Below, one piece after another: positions 1 through 14,606 of a stretch of 64,000 bases of DNA (positions are counted from its first letter, which is position 1; every line of letters begins with the position of its first letter). The notes beneath the pieces were generated by a model. The model ran no database searches and was not told where the DNA came from. It saw only the letters and a list, made by a program, of their open reading frames with translations. Both the position numbers and the translations under genes were made by a program. The stretch comes from Hirudinaria manillensis. Its lineage: Eukaryota > Annelida > Clitellata > Hirudinida > Hirudinidae. Location: assembly GCA_034509925.1 (NCBI GenBank), contig CM067529.1, positions 2,890,501 to 2,954,500 on the forward strand, read 5' to 3'.

Positions 1-72
1 TAATATTAATTATAGTTTATTAAAGCTTATTTTAAACTCAACGGGTTGAAACTTTCAATCAAGGAACGTCAG

Positions 73-1092
73 GATGCCAACTGCGACCTGTCAATCCAAG
101 CACAACCCGATCAATCGGTTCAGTTTCAATCAGTGGCCAATCTCTCATACTTGGCAATCAAGAAGAACGGATTGATTGTACTATCAAGAAAATCAAGTCG
201 AAATACAAAGATTCAAGTTTACTGCAAAGTAACTCATTAATGATTCTAACCAAATGATATTATAAATAATACTTATTATAAATAACAAATACTTATTATA
301 AATAACAAATACTTATTATAAATAACAAATACTTATTATAAATAACAAATACTTATTATAAATAACAAATACTTAATATAAGTAACAAATACTTCATATA
401 CATAACCAATTCTTATTATAAATAACTTAATTATAAATAAAAACTTAATTTTAAATACTAAGTTAACTTAATCCTGTTAATCCTTAATCCTGTTAAGGGT
501 ACGTTTAAAAGTGGAAACATAGTTGCTTTCGATACCTCCGTGGTTCAATCAGTTTCCGTGGATCACGTGGTAACAGGTTTGGGGTCAAGAGATGACCTTT
601 CATCGTACTGGGTGGTCCATAAAATCAGGAAAAGCATCTACTCGTTTGAGTCTCAGTTGCATAAAAATCAATTCTTATCACTGGATCGACAAGAACTTTT
701 TGTGGATATTTCGGTGAGAATTAATCTTGGGAATTAAATTTGAATTCAATATTTTAATCGTTTATTATTTTTTTCTATTAATTTTTAAATTAAAACATTA
801 TATAAACTCCTCAAAAGCTCTATGAAAATTAGCTAGGCTAGCATTTTTAGGTCTTCAATTTGAAAATCTGAAAAGTTTGGGATCCATGTTTGAGCCCATA
901 TTTTTAAGGGTTCGAAAGGCGAACCGAACACTTGCTTCATAATCCACAAAATGAAGCTTCAGGGGCACGTGACCCTGGAATCCAAAGTCCACCCGGGTGT
1001 AATGCTGGGCGTATCGACAGGGGGTACCATGGCGGGCATGAAGGAAGCTGATAAGAGAAGGAATATCGTTCTTTACCCTCGAGTTGTGAAAT
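73..1092 (+). other. Probable beta-trefoil (FGF/fascin-like) module in exons 1-3
   Basis: These exons do not read as PLAT. They carry an internal repeat. Exon 2 has WVVHKI followed by FES and a FLSLD hydrophobic step. Exon 3 has FIIHKM followed by LES and MLGVS. Exon 1 has VQFQS followed by YLAIKKNG. The spacing between the exon 2 and exon 3 units is about 46 residues, typical of trefoil repeats; exon 1 to exon 2 is about 79 residues. Fold assignment is inference from the pattern of hydrophobic residues and glycines. Confidence 0.45.
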
Positions 1093-4000
1093 GTTGGTTT
1101 AAAACTTTGTAATAAATATTTAGACAAACAATTAAAGCAATCGATGTTTTTTTTTAAGTTTAACATTTAAACTCATATTTATTTAAAAGTAAATAAAAAT
1201 CGTATAATTTAATTGATTGTAATTTCATCTAAATGATTGAAAATAAATAAATAAATAATTGATGATATTTCAGTCAAAGAAATGCAAAACAAATCGAATC
1301 AATTGACAGCTTTTCAATTCTCGAAAAGCGAACGAACAATTTTATCGCCAGTTCTCATCAATTCAGCGAGTGATGGAAGAGGAAAAGGATGGATTGGAAA
1401 GTCCAACTCATCCAATTACGTTCCTTCAATCAGCAGGCATCAATCAATAGATTTGATTGACGATGACGTCAGCAAAGATGGAGAACGGACTGACGGAGAT
1501 AATGATGATGACGATGATGACAAAGATGATGAAGACGACGACGATGACGATGACTCAATGGAACGAGAGGCAGTGGACGATGAAGGTGATGGTAGTGATG
1601 ATGAAATAAGTCACGTGCAGTCCTCAAAAGATAAACAATCTGGTCAGTATTGGAGATGTTATAGCTATTAATATAAATATTTTTTAAGGGAAATAATAAC
1701 AATGATATCAATGATAATGTTCACGAATTTAATAAAAAAAATAACAAATATTGTAAAAAATAATAAATATTTTAATAGATTAATTTATTTTACCTCAAAT
1801 GAATTTAAATCATTTCAGAATGGCGCGTTGCCGTGGCAAATGAGGAGTCTCTTGCAGATGCCGACGTATGTCTGTACGTCTGCGGTTCTCAGGGTTCGTT
1901 TGGTCCGGTTGTCCTTGGGGGGCCGGAAGGGCACCTGTTCGTTGCCGGCAATGTTGACGAGTTCAAAGTGGGCAGGACTAAGTGTTCATGAATATTGATG
2001 AGTGGATTTACAGAAGCTGTAATGCCTTATAATTGAATTTATAGTTATATTATATTTATATTAAATTAAACATAAATATTTATATATTATATTTATATTT
2101 ATATATTATATTTTATATTTATATAAATATTTATATAAATATTTATATTTATATAAATTTATATATTATATTTAAATAATTTGAATAATAAATGAATTTT
2201 TTCGATTGCTTATTTATTTTCCTTTTACAAAAGTAGCCCAAAAAAATATCAAACAATCGTCCAGAAAGTAATCCAACAAATGACGTAAATAAATTTAAAG
2301 TTTCTCATCACATCCATCATAGGTGAACATACCGAACAGGATTGGAAGCATTTCCAAGTTGAGACTGGAGTTGCAGTCACGTGAGTCTGTGCTCCGTGGA
2401 TCCTGGAAAGTGGATACGGTTTGAATTTGTGTCGATTAAATGCACGGACAAATAAATAAATAAATATGTTAATTAATAAATGTATATATTCATTTAATTT
2501 AATATTAATTAATTTTAACAACTGCAGCATTTAGAGTTAATTAAATAATTAATATATTATTTAATTCTAACAATATTTCATTTATTTATTTATTTTTGTT
2601 TTTAAATTGGATTTCTTTATGTTTTAATATTGAAAAGTTATTTATAAACAGTTATAATTTAAAATTTATTATTACGTTAATTATTTTACATTGAGGCGTA
2701 TAATTCCCATTCCAAAGGTCAAATTGCGCCACGTGACTACAGGAGTGACCTTGAAGTTTAAATTTCAACGGTGGCTATCAAGGTCAAAGGATGATGGAGA
2801 CCTGGTCAGGGAACTTCCGGTGTTGCTTCCACACCTGCCTTTCAATCCAGGTCGTCTGAAAAATTATTATTATTAATGAATTTTCTGTAATTGAAGCATT
2901 ATTAATTTGTATTTTTATGCAATTTATAATGATTAGTAATTTCAACAACTGGAACAAGTAAATTAAATTAATTTATTATTAAATTTTTAAATTAATTGAT
3001 TAATAGGAATAATTATTAAATTAACTATAAATAATAATTAATTAACATATATGTTACTAATAAAAGAATTTATTTATTCTATCATTAATCTCTTAAATAT
3101 GTAATTATTAAGCTTTATTACGGTATTAATTTGTAATTTAATCTATTTACAAGTGGTCGTCTACGTGTTGAGTGTATCAACTGGAAGACAGGAAGGAGCA
3201 GAAACGAATGGAAATGTTTTCCTGAATTTATTTGGCACCAGGGGGAGCACCGGAAACAGACTCCTTCACAAATCGAACAACGAAGTTAAATATTTGAGGG
3301 GACAGGTGCTTTTTAAGTTGACCTGTTTTTGGAAAACATGTTTGAGTTTTAATTAAAATAAATTAAAATTTAATATAATTTTAATTAATTTAAATAAATT
3401 TTTTTAAATTAAATTAAAATTTTATATAATTTTAATTAATTTAAATAAATTAAATTTAATATAATATTATTTAATTTAAATAAATTAAAATTTAATATAA
3501 TATTATTTTATTTAATTAAGAACTAAAACTGCTAGGTTTAATGAACGGGTAATTTACATATTAACATTAAATAAATAATCTCATAATTAAAACAAACAGC
3601 AATAATAAGATGGAAGCTAATCACGATTTTTTTAATTACTAGATTTACAATTATTGAATTTGTTTTTTAAATTAAGGAAAATTAACATTCACACGATCCT
3701 AAACAGACGGATATTTTCAAAATGGAGGCAGTCTATCTCGGTCGTTTGAAGTTCCTCATCATCGCTCACTTGACCTTAGATCACGTGACCAGTGGAGGGA
3801 GTTGGTTTTGCGAGCAGATCCTGGTGTCTTTCAAGAGTCCCGGAAAAAGTGGAAGCATGGAGAAAGTCGTCTTTCCATGTCACGAGTTGTTTTAATTAAT
3901 TAATTTATTTATTAATTTTAATTAATTTATTACTTATAAAGTTTATAATTTGAGGTTAAATTATTTAAAGTTATTTTTAAAATGTTTTGATGAATTTATA

Positions 4001-7000
4001 AATTTATTTAAAAACTTTCAAGATGGCTGACTCATGGTCCGGGCGAGCGAAAGATTAAAAAAATTCTTAGGCCAAGTGTGTTGAATATTTTGTAAAAATA
4101 TTAAAATTTAATTTTATTATTTTGCTCATTTATTTTATTTTTAAACAAATCTAACCTGAACTTTCAGGAAAAATATGGCGTCCATCGAAGATTCCAGTAT
4201 TCATGAAATCCACGTTGTCTCTGAACGCTGGAAACGAACCTAAACTGGTAGAAGTTTCGTTAATTCTAAATATTTTAAATTTAATATTAATTAATTAATT
4301 ATTTAAAAAAAAATTAAATTTCAAAATTAATTACAATTTAATCACTAATTTCCCATTAATTCAGTCGAAAAACATTAGAAACAACATGGAAGCCACGAAC
4401 CTGAAGAGAACTCTTTCTGTGTCCCAACTTTCAAACTTTGGCGGGAAAGGCGAAACACGTCTGCCTTTTTCTGACCAATCACGTAACACCACAATTCCAA
4501 TAGTTCGACTAAAATCACTCGAAACATTTTCAGGTGCATTTACAGCTTTTATTATTGCTACAATTTATATATTTAATTAATATTTACAGATTATTTAATA
4601 ATATTTACTTAATACTTATAAATTATTTAATAATATTTAATTAATATTTCTTAATTATTTAATAATTACAATTAAAGATTGCTGCGTTGATCTTATCATG
4701 TTTTTTTTAAATTTTTATTTCGCAGACGTCACGTACCAGGTTCAAATTCACGCGGGATTCGAGTTTGGGGGTTGCTTGACCCCGGGTCGTTTGTTTGTTG
4801 TTTTGAAAGGAAAAGCAGGCGACTCGGGGAGGAGGAGTTTGAAGGGGTCAATTGAGTGCAATGAAGGAAGGTCGTTGTTACGAAGAGGGACGGTAAGCCA
4901 CGTTATTATAAACAAATAATAATTATTATATTAATAAATATTAATTATATTAATAAATATTTATTTTATTGACTATATTTTATTAATATAATAAATGTTT
5001 ATTATGTTAATGAAAATTAATCATTTTAATAATTATTCAATATAAATATTAACTGCTTGAATTAATTATTAAATTTGTTGTTTCTAAATTAATTATTAAA
5101 TTATTAAGTATTTTAAAATAATTAGATTTTATTATTATTATTATTGTGAACTGTTTTATTTTGTAGGTTGAAACGTTTCTAGTGGAATCTATTGATTTAG
5201 ATGACCTAAAAGAAATACTACTTGGTTTTGATAACGATGATGATGATGATGATGATGACGATGACGATGTTGGTGATGATGATGATGATCAAAGGTGGTT
5301 CTTGGAAAGGATTGTCGTAAGATTGAGAAAGGTCGAACACGAAAAGATGTGGACTTTCACATACGGAAAGTGAACATTTAGAGTTAATTTTAAAATTTAA
5401 AAAAGATTTAATAAATTAATAATAATTGGTTAATTAGTTATTATAAATAATACTAGTTAATTTTAAATTAAAATATAAAAATGTTTTAAACCTCTTCTTA
5501 GATTTTTAGTTAGAAAAAGAGATAATCCTATCATGGAGTCACTCACCCCATCGTCCGACAAAGGTCTGTTTCTATTGGTTGACACGAATTTACTCCAGCC
5601 AATCACAAGGAGGGTTTCCATTTCAGACCTGTGGAAGGTTTACATAAGAAATGGAGTGAGCAGGAGTGACGGAGGTGGAGTGAGGTATCCTGGTGACGTA
5701 TTTTTGAGTTTCACAATCTGCGGTGAAGATGAAAATTCAGCAAGAAATTGCATCAAAAGTTGGAAAGGTGAAAAAGTCGATGATAGTGAACATGGAAGCA
5801 ATGAATTTATGGTGAGTTATGATTGTAGTTATTGTATTATGATAATGGTTTTTATAAGGATATTTTGTAAATTTTAATAATAATATTTCCCAATAATTTA
5901 AATGTTAATAATATTAATTATTATTATTATTTATTTGTTAAATTAAACAAATGATGATTTTATTTCAAACTTTCAAAAAATTCATTTACCTAATAAAATA
6001 TATTTTGTCATTTATCTAACAAAATAAAATACTTAAAAGTATTCGTAATTTCTTCAGCTCCATCTGTCGGAAGGATTCGGATTCATTTACAAAATGAGGT
6101 TCCATCTTGAATGCAACTCGTCAAAGGATTGTCACTGGTGCATTGAAAAGGTTGAATTAAAGATGGTGGCATAATTATAAGAAATAATTTTATAAATAAT
6201 TTTAAGAAATAATTTTATAAATAATTCTAGGAAATAATTTTGGAATATTTATATTTTACAGATAATTCTGGAGCATTTACATTCGAATAAAAAATATTTT
6301 TTCGAATTTAATGACGAATTGTTCAGAAATGAACATAATGACGGATGCATGGAATTACCCACGAAATACGTGATGAATGGATGGATGGATGGATCTGGGG
6401 ATGTTATCCCAGTTGATCTGCTGGAAGGTAATCTTATTATTTATTATATTATTAATAATAATAAACATAGCTAATAAGCTATAATAATTAATAATATATT
6501 GTAATTAATAATATAATCTAATAATAATATTATTATATTTATTATGTATTTTTATAATATTATCAATATTGTATTCAACCTAAAATTATTTTATGACCAT
6601 ATGGATATGTTGGAGTAATATAAATAATAATAAAAAATATAATATAATTAATAAATAATAATAATAATAATATATTCGACAGTGGTGTCTTATGAGGTGC
6701 TGTTTTCCATTTCGGATGGAAAAGAATATTTTCTGGAAAACAAGGAAATGTTGATAAAAATAATTGGAATTAAAGGTGACTCTGGCGTCAGGGAGTTGAA
6801 ATGGTTCAGGAAGCAGGGAGCCATTGGAGAGCCAGATGGAGTTGTTGAATATTTTAAATTTAATTCATTTATTTACAAATATTTATATTTTAAAATATTA
6901 CAAATTTAATTTGTTGTTGTAGAAGGATCAATTTATATAATTTATCTAATAATAATAATAAAACTAATATTAACAAATAATTATCTGATTAGGTCAGTAG

Positions 7001-9040
7001 CAAGCAAAAATAACGTTGAAATTCATAAACACATAATTTACTTTCAATATATTTATTCACATTAAATTATTTAATTTAACCAAATAACATTAAATTTAGA
7101 AATAAGAAAAATAAATTTAAAAATAAAAATAAATTTGAAAATAAAAATAAATTTGAAAATAAAAATACATTTAGAAATTAAATCGTCAAAATAAAAAAAA
7201 AACAAAAATCCTCAACCAGATATCATTCGTCGTATCACGTGTTGTCGACCTGACGGAGCTGGAAAAAGTTGTGATTTATTTGTTGGAGGAAGGAAATATT
7301 TTCCTGGAAAAACTGGAAATTAAGAAGTTCCCTGGAGAAGATGCTGTCAGATACGTTGCCAACTGCAAATGGTGGGCGATTTAAATAATTTAAATTTAAT
7401 TTTTAAATAATTTTTAAAATTAATTTTGTTTGATTTTAAAGAAATTATAAAAAATCGTAACCCTAATGTAATGCAATGAATATTTGGATTTTTAATTAAA
7501 ATAATAGGATTTTAGTGCTATTATTATTATTACAAGTTTTAGAACCAATTATGTAATTATTAACAAACTATTTAATTTAAATAATTTAATAAATAATATT
7601 TTATAATTAACTTAGACTTTTTTTATATATGTTACTAATTTCATTATTAATTGCATTAAATTAAATTAATAAATAATAAAATAATTAAATTAACTGATAT
7701 AAATTATAATAATTTAATATAACGAATAATTTCAGTCGATTGCAAGAACCTGCCCATAAAAGGGAGTTCAACTTTTCACTGGTTAAGGAAGAAGTGATTG
7801 ATCAATCAGAAGATCCGATTGAAGAAGATGGTTGAATTTTTAACTTATTTTCAATTTATTTCAAACAAATGTGACGTTCAAAATTTAATTATAATTTTAA
7901 TTATGATTATATTACGTCATTCATTATAAGTTATCCTTATGGGAGCTTAAAAGACATTTCAATAGATACCAAATGAGGGTGTTTAATACAAAAATATGGT
8001 TAATAAATAAATAAATAAATAAATAATAAATATATAACAAATAAACAACTAAATAAATAAATAATAAATAAATAAATAAAGCTAAAGAATTAAAAACTTT
8101 GTGACCACCCAATCGAAATGATCGTTCAGGGTGGCTGTTGTATTTGTTCCTCACAAACCTCCCCAACGTTGCCATGGAAACTGGGGATGAATTGAAGGCC
8201 ATGATCTCTGAAACGTTTAGACGTGCTGTCCTTTATTCCATCCATCAATCATTTTTCCCGCTCAAACTCGAAGACTTGAAACTCGTCTGCTTAACGACTT
8301 GGACGAACGGACCAATTGCGAAGTTCAAAGTGCATTTCATGTTTTAAAGCTTTTGATTTATTCAAATTATTAATAATAAGTAATATTAATAAGAATAAAT
8401 AGTAAATAATAATAATAATAAATAATAAATATTATTATTATTATTATAAATAATTATTTTATAATTATAATTTATTATTATGTATTTCCAGTCAGTCAGA
8501 TTATTAATGTTAACAACAATTATTTATTAAAAATTAAAATCTTGCAAATTTTATTTAAAATTAAAAGTTGGTCGGAGAAGAATTTCCAACGGAATTCTTT
8601 AAAATTAGAATCGGATTCGAAGAAATCACAAAAAGCAAGTTGAACCACCTCAGCTTGGACAAAGTATTTTAATTATTTTTATTATTATTTTTAAAATTAT
8701 TTGTCTACTATTGACATTTATTTTTTATATTTTATTTTATTATTATTTTTATTTACATAATAATTTTATATTAGTTTTATTTTTGTTATTTTTAAAATTA
8801 TTTGTCAACTCAATGATTTTTTTTAGCTTCCTATTTATGGAAATAATTTAAAATTAAATTAAATAATTTAAAATTAGATTATATTTTCAATTAATTTCCG
8901 TTTTAAATCCAAATTAATTAATTTCAAAATCGCTTCGTAATCGAACGTAAACATTTTATTCCTACAAAAAGGCTTTTCTGAAACATACATCGGCTGATCT
9001 GTCATACGAGTTTTCCAACAACAACAACAATAACAACATT

Positions 9041-9073
<33 letters not shown>

Positions 9074-10582
9074 GACGACGACAACATCAGTAGCCTCTCC
9101 AGCTCCATGAAGGACGGATGGTTGGAATTGCCAGCCAAGTTCAGAGGTTCATCGATCCATGGAAACGAATCCAATCTCATAGAAATCCAGTCACGCATGA
9201 CTGGAGTTCCGGGTAAATCCGTGAATCGATTTTGTCGATTGAAAGCGCTTTCGGTTTTTAAGAAATTCTTATAGGAACATTTATGTTTTGTAAAAATAAA
9301 ATATACAAGTGTGAATAATATAACTACTGGAATAAATATTGTTAAAATAACAACTATTTCAATTTTCTTTCCAATTTAATTTTAAAATAAATTTTAAAAA
9401 TAATACTTTTAATAATAATTAATAAATACTGTAATTACTACCAATTTGTAAACAATGGCAACAACCTCTAAATTCTCAAGCAGTACTTAAATACCTGGTA
9501 ACAATAAGAACTGACGTCATGAGGAACAGATTCACACCTGGATTAACTTCCGATCAGGTGTTCTTCGTGGACATCCACGGGGAGAATGGAAATACCGGAG
9601 TCAGGAAACTATTTCCAGAGAGTTCCGATTTATCTGTGGGTGTTAATTATTTCAAGTTAATTATTAAATAATTTTTTAATATTTATTATTAATAAATTAA
9701 TTTTAAAATTAATTATTAAATAATTTGCAAATTTTATTATTGAATAATTTATCAAATTAAATAATATTTATAAAAAAAATTGATCACTATATAATTTATG
9801 AAATTGATAAAATTAATTGTTTTATTAATCGAAATTTATTCAGATGATAAATAAAATTAAATACCTGCACGTAATATACGCATACAATCACATCATCACA
9901 ACGTCCTCCTCCTCCTCTTCTTCCTCCTCCTCCTCATCATCATCATCATCATCGCTCCACCTAAATGCCTTCCAGGAGATGACATTCCAGGTGCACGCAG
10001 TCGATTTGTCAACTTTGAGTTGGATTCTGATTGGTCACTTCGCTGGACAAGAAGTTGTTGATGAAAGTGTTGCGGTTGTTGAAGAAACTGTTGCAGTTGT
10101 TGAAGAAAGTGTTGCGGTTGTCGGTGGTGTTGCCGGGAATTCCGAGTGTCGTTGTTTCCTCGTTGATGTTGTTGTTTCTTGTTGGTCACCGACAGGAAGT
10201 AAGATGAGCAGCCATTTCCGGCACAACGGGTTTGTTTGTTTAATATTAATTATTTAATCAATAATACAATTAAATAATTAATTTAAATAGTTTTAAAAGT
10301 AGTTATTATAATAAAAAGTAGTTAATTATAATTATAGAAAATTTCTGTGAATTAATATTATTTTATATAATTATTTTAAACTCATTAAATTTTAATATAT
10401 TTCTATATTTTTTTTAAATTTAAATTTACCATTAACTTAAAATTACGCGATCAATTATTTTATTAATAACGGTTAAAATAATATTTTAAAAAATTAGTTT
10501 TTAATTATTTATTTATTTATTTAATTATTTATTTATTTATTTAATTATTTATTTATTTATTTAATTATTTATTTATTTATTT

Positions 10583-10613
<31 letters not shown>

Positions 10614-13600
10614 ACAAGCTGGTTAGAACCTTCAAAGGATGGCAACTATTCGCAGTTTCTGCATCCGGAAGTTGATGGAATCAACGACAACGTGATTCCA
10701 ACTGTTGATTCTCTGCCCTTCATTCGTAAGCATTTCCAGTCAATCAGTTTATAAATTTAATTATATTTAATTTATTATATTTTATTATTATAATAATAAT
10801 AAGTATATAAATATAATTGCTGATTTTATTAATATTATTATTAATATTATTACTATTATTATTCAAAGTCTTCGTCTTTACGATCACTATTGTCTAGTGA
10901 GTAAGATTTTAATCAGAAAAATATTTTTTTTGTGAGATTTAATTTAATTTCTAAATGAATAAATAAATGAATAAATAAATAAATAAAATAACTTCCCTTG
11001 AAATGTCACAAGCTGACGAATGGAAGGGCACCATAAGGACGGGCAAGTTCTACGACAGCGACGACGACGACGACGACGATGACGACAACAAAAACAACAA
11101 CAACAACAGCAGCATCTTGTACATAGACGAGTATCCTAGAAAGCCAGCCAACTACAAACAACTGCCCATTTACAAGTCCTACCCCGAGCCCTTGAAAGGG
11201 GATTTGTTGATGGTGTTGTACGATGTCATTGGGTGCACTGAGGTCATCCAGGTGCAGATGACGTCAGAGAGGCCGCTGGATTTCGAGCCCGATGAAGAGA
11301 TTGAATTTAAGGTGATGAAATTATGACGTGTTGGAGTTAATTATGATTATAATTTTGTTTTTTTATTACTTTTTATTTGTATGTGTTAAGGTTATTATTA
11401 TTATTATTACTATTATTATTATTATTATTATTGCTGTTGTTGATGCAAATGTTTGGCAACAATATGTTGTTATTACTATTACTGTTAAAAATAACAGTCT
11501 AAATATTATTTATCGGATTCGTATTAATCAATTTGGTTTTTATTTAATTATTTCAGAATATTTACAAATAAAAATATTATTAACGGAATTACGGAATTTT
11601 AAATCAAAAACTTTAAAATTTTTTAAATTCCCAATTTAACAAGATCTTAGTTCCGAGAATTATCGACCAGCCTTACAAAATCAGAATCGGTGCCAGCGGT
11701 GAGACTACAGAGAACTGGATCTTAGGAAATGTAGGTCGACATCGAAAACTAGGTCAGGTCTCTTAGTTCGACCTCGTGACCTTTCAACTTTTGACTTCCC
11801 CGAAGGTCACCATCGAAGATCCGACCAATGGGAACGTTTATAAATTCGAGTTCGAAGAGAGATTGGTTTGCGATGACCTTTTGGATGGATGGATTGAAGC
11901 TTCGTTGTCTGAGTTCGAGGGAAGCGGAAGTTCAGAAGAGTGCATGAAGACTCGCATACCATGTGAGACGATTATGATGATGATTGTAATGATTGTAGTT
12001 GTTGTTGTGATTGTGATGTCTGAAGGTCGGTGTTTGGTGATTCGATTGAGAGCTTTTTTTTCTTATCTCTAGTTTTAAATTTATTTCACAACAAATGCGA
12101 TGACGACGACGACGACGACGTAGATGATGAGGCTGTTGTTGTTGTTGTTGAACTTGTTGAAGTTTTAAAGTGAAATATTTACATAAAACAATTGAAAATA
12201 AACTAAATATTTGAGAAATTCATTCATATATTTTACTAAAAGGCGAATAAAAATGTTTAATTTATTTAAAAAAGAAACAAAATAATATTAATAACAGAAT
12301 AAACTTCATTAACCTCCAGCAATCCTCTACAACGTCTTCATCCACACCGGTCTCAGGGACGAACCGTCACGTGACCTGAAAGTGTCCCTCAATCTGATTG
12401 GCCAGCAGGGAGACACCGGTATTAGGAGACTTGGAGTACCTGTTCATCGATCAACGGAACAGCCTTTGTTTCAGACGGCAGAGGTTTTTACCTGCTTTTT
12501 GTTTGTTTTTCACTGCAAATTGCAAAACAAAAATAATGTTTAATTATGTTAAAATTGACAAATTCTAAGGCTTTATATTTAAAGTTAAGATGCATTTCAG
12601 AAGATGCATTTTTTAAAATTAATATTTTAAAGAATATAAACAAATTTTAATTTTGTTATTAATAAATAAATAAACAAATATTATCAAACAAATTTATTAA
12701 TAAAAATTTTTAATTACATAAAAATAAAAAAAATAATTATTTTTCCAGGTCGACCATTTCCAGATAGAGGCGGTTGACCTGATTAATATTCATGAGATTT
12801 CCATCCATGCCCGATGCAGCGAGAGATGTGATTGGTTGATAAACAAGGTCATCGTAAACTGGGACGACCCACGTGGTCACCAGGAATGTGAATTCTTTGT
12901 CAACAGGTTTTCTTTAGATTTTATGGTTGATTCAATTGTTTATTAAATTATATTTTTTTATTATTTCTGAATTTTATTTTATTTTTTTTTTTGATAATTT
13001 TAAATTAATATTTTTATTTAATTTTTTTGAAAAACCGAAGAAATTATTAATGATGATGATATAATATTAACTATGTATTATAATTATGTATTATTATTAT
13101 TATATACGACAAAATTATAACATATATTATCTATGCCACAAGTCAGGCATCACAAAAAGCTTGTCTTGTCAACAAGACAACCTGCAAGTTGAGTTACATT
13201 GCTGTTGCAATCATTATCATGGCACGAAAGAAGAATTATAAATATAATTATACATGAATTATAATTATAAATATAATTATACATGAATTATAATTATAAA
13301 TATATATAAATTAGCCTTGCAAGTTAAAAGTGAAATAAGTGCCTGAAATTGTTTCATCAATCGTGAAATTACGAGCAGAGCGTCTGATGGGGTCATGGAG
13401 TGTAATTTCAAGATTTTCGCACTAAAAATGGCTTAAAATGCCACTTAATTGGTCGGAAATAATATTTATTTTTTGATTTATTGATTAAATTGATTTAATT
13501 CCAATTAAATTTCTATTTCAGCCTCTTGAAATTTCAAGAAAATGCCGATTATCTGAAAAAGTCGTTCGAATTGAAAAATTACAAACCAGGTATTTGCATT

Positions 13601-14569
13601 TAATTGGTCATAATTTCTGGTTAATTATTTCTAAGTTCATAATTTTGATGAATGAGCCTGGAATATTATTCGTACGTAGGTCGAAATCGTGTGTGGCATT
13701 CCTTCTAATTAGGCTTTAATTAGGTTTGCTATTGTATCACCATCGTCGTCGTCGTCGTTGTTGATGTTGATGTTGTTGATGATGATGATGATGATGATGA
13801 TGTTGATTTAAGATCTTATTCACGATCTTCCATCAGATACGTGGAATTTACACCTGGAATACGAGAACGCAAGAAGGAGAAGAAGAAGAAGAAGAGGAGG
13901 AGGAAAAACTGATGGCAGTGATGATGATGATGATGATGATGATGATGTTGCTACTGGTGGTGATGCTGATGATGATGACGACGATGATGGCAATGAGAAT
14001 GGAGTTCATCCACTGAAGGAAATAAGGCTGTTCGTCTACGGAGACAGGGGATGGTCCAAAGAACTGAGACTTTTTGCTTCGCTTGAACGCTTGGATGGTC
14101 ACTCAAGAGTGGAATATCAAGTCATTTCACTTTATATTTTAGAAATTGAAACATTTAAATGGAATAATAAATGTTTAATTTATTTAATTGATAATTTCAA
14201 CCATGAAAATAGACTGCGGCCAACAATCTTAAATAATAATAATAATATTATTATTAATTAATAATAATTATTAATAATTAATTTAAATAAAGGTTTTTAA
14301 TTTTGTAGTTCGAAAATACATTCTATCCAACCATGGGAAACTTTTACAAGGTGAGGATTGGAATTCCAGACGAGGTTGAAGTCGGTCCAACGAAGCATGA
14401 AATCGGAAAAGTAACGCTTTCAAGATGAATTTTAATAATTATTTTTATAACAATAATCTTTACGAAATGTTTTAAAATATAATTTAGCAATTAATCTACA
14501 TTTGATGACAATAATAATAATAATAACAATAATAATAATAACAATAATAATAATAATAATAATAATAAC

Positions 14570-14606
<37 letters not shown>

